A DNA stretch of 6,607 bases, from assembly GCA_945878745.1 (NCBI GenBank), contig CAMDVY010000174.1, forward strand, positions 1-6,607. The letters run 5' to 3'. The DNA comes from Klebsiella pneumoniae. GTDB taxonomy: Bacteria; Pseudomonadota; Gammaproteobacteria; Pseudomonadales; Azotimanducaceae. The stretch's first letter is position 1, and each line of letters starts with the position of its first letter. The notes beneath the pieces were generated by a model, which was not told where the DNA came from, did no database searches, and saw only the letters and a list, made by a program, of their open reading frames with translations. Shown one piece after another: positions 6,365-6,607 of this stretch. The position numbers and the translations under genes are program-made.

Positions 6365-6607
6365 TCAACTTCTGGGTTGCGTAAAGAACTTCTGAAAATC
6401 CTCAGTGCTGTTCATCTTCGGATAGGGGGTGGATGGAGTGGGACTCCCGAGAAAACCACACAGCGGTTCCCAGCCGTCGCCTGGACGGTACACCAGCAGT
6501 TTCTCCTTCGGAACTGAATCGATCACGGTCTGGTTGTGTTTCTCGAACACGGAGATGACGTAAGCCTTGTCATCCAGACGACGCTGAAACTGGCCGTCCC
6601 AGATCAG
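6365..6607 (-). CDS. Sulfotransferase family protein, C-terminal 80 residues (5' end outside window)
   Basis: The - strand frame is open from the right edge (6607) to TGA at 6367-6365. The 80 visible residues contain W-D-G-Q-F (3-7), an F-E-K-H-N-x-x-V helix (21-28), a K-L-L-V-Y strand (36-40), GWEPLC (45-50), F-L-G (52-54), and P-x-P-x-x-P-Y-P-K-x-N (56-66). This is the characteristic end of P-loop sulfotransferases of the Sulfotransfer_4/NodH-like type, in which the Trp-Glu-Pro-Leu-Cys and Pro-rich segments close the fold. The PAPS-binding P-loop would lie beyond the window, so activity cannot be judged. GTG at 6550 in this frame is internal, not a start. The gene lies 42 bases upstream of the RDD gene on the same strand and could be co-transcribed with it, but a functional link is not evident. 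Confidence 0.9.
   Translation of the reverse strand: MIWDGQFQRRLDDKAYVISVFEKHNQTVIDSVPKEKLLVYRPGDGWEPLCGFLGSPTPSTPYPKMNSTEDFQKFFTQPRS
6367..6394. repeat. Short direct repeat AACTTCTG x2, 20-bp period, upstream of the RDD gene
   Basis: AACTTCTG occurs at 6367-6374 and 6387-6394, exactly 20 bp apart (about two helical turns), 45-72 bases upstream of the RDD start. Spacing of this sort suits a dimeric regulator, but both copies lie within the last codons of the sulfotransferase gene and an 8-base repeat can arise by chance. No convincing -35/-10 pair was found next to it. Recorded as a weak candidate only. Confidence 0.2.

Noticed and set aside
6329..6373. Sigma70-like promoter (TTGATG, 17 bases, TTCAGA) upstream of the RDD gene on the - strand
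   Set aside because: The -10 box matches the consensus at only two of six positions, so it cannot be told from background.
6041..6517. + strand open frame of 158 codons across the RDD start and sulfotransferase end
   Set aside because: The translation is His/Arg/Gln-rich and lacks any family pattern, while both - strand genes it covers have clear signatures.
6365..6550. Small complete 61-codon gene starting at GTG 6550
   Set aside because: The same frame stays open to the window edge and the residues upstream (W-D-G-Q-F and following) are part of the sulfotransferase pattern, so the GTG is an internal Val codon.

Overview
The window is a gene-dense, moderately GC-rich stretch (judged by eye, not counted) of bacterial chromosome. 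Protein style, a signal-peptide protein and a RDD/SpoIIM-like/MoxR/DUF58/DUF4350 gene set suggest a proteobacterium, most likely a gammaproteobacterium. The species cannot be named from the sequence. I see no mobile element, tRNA, rRNA or CRISPR array.

Layout. On the + strand a compact operon runs 1-4615. It holds the 3' end of a probable membrane protein (1-99), a DUF4129-like signal-peptide/one-TM protein (120-1079), a DUF4350-like two-TM protein (1076-2308), a MoxR-family AAA+ ATPase (2305-3255) and a DUF58 protein with two N-terminal TM segments and a vWA-like domain (3314-4615). On the - strand, converging on it, lie the 3' end of a P-loop-type sulfotransferase (6607-6365, running off the right edge), a RDD-family membrane protein (6322-5606) and a SpoIIM-like (DUF95) multispan membrane protein (5609-4545). 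Three junctions are 4-base start/stop overlaps (ATGA), which suggests translational coupling. The two operons overlap tail to tail by 71 bp inside coding sequence.

How the genes may work together. MoxR ATPases are AAA+ chaperone-like enzymes, normally paired with vWA-like partners that deliver or select the substrate. Here the only recognisable energy-using enzyme of the cluster is the MoxR protein. Everything else, apart from the sulfotransferase, is membrane-anchored or multispan. The DUF4129-like and DUF4350-like proteins each place a domain outside the cytoplasmic membrane and a tail inside, where the ATPase could act. The likely picture is a MoxR-driven membrane-associated complex, with RDD and SpoIIM-like proteins as the integral membrane part. 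Such clusters are widespread but their substrate is, to my knowledge, not established. The name SpoIIM does not imply sporulation here.

No gene-free stretch exceeds 60 bases. The three gaps are 100-119, 3256-3313 and 6323-6364. The middle one is the most interesting because it holds a 7-codon mini-cistron and competing short inverted repeats just before the DUF58 start.
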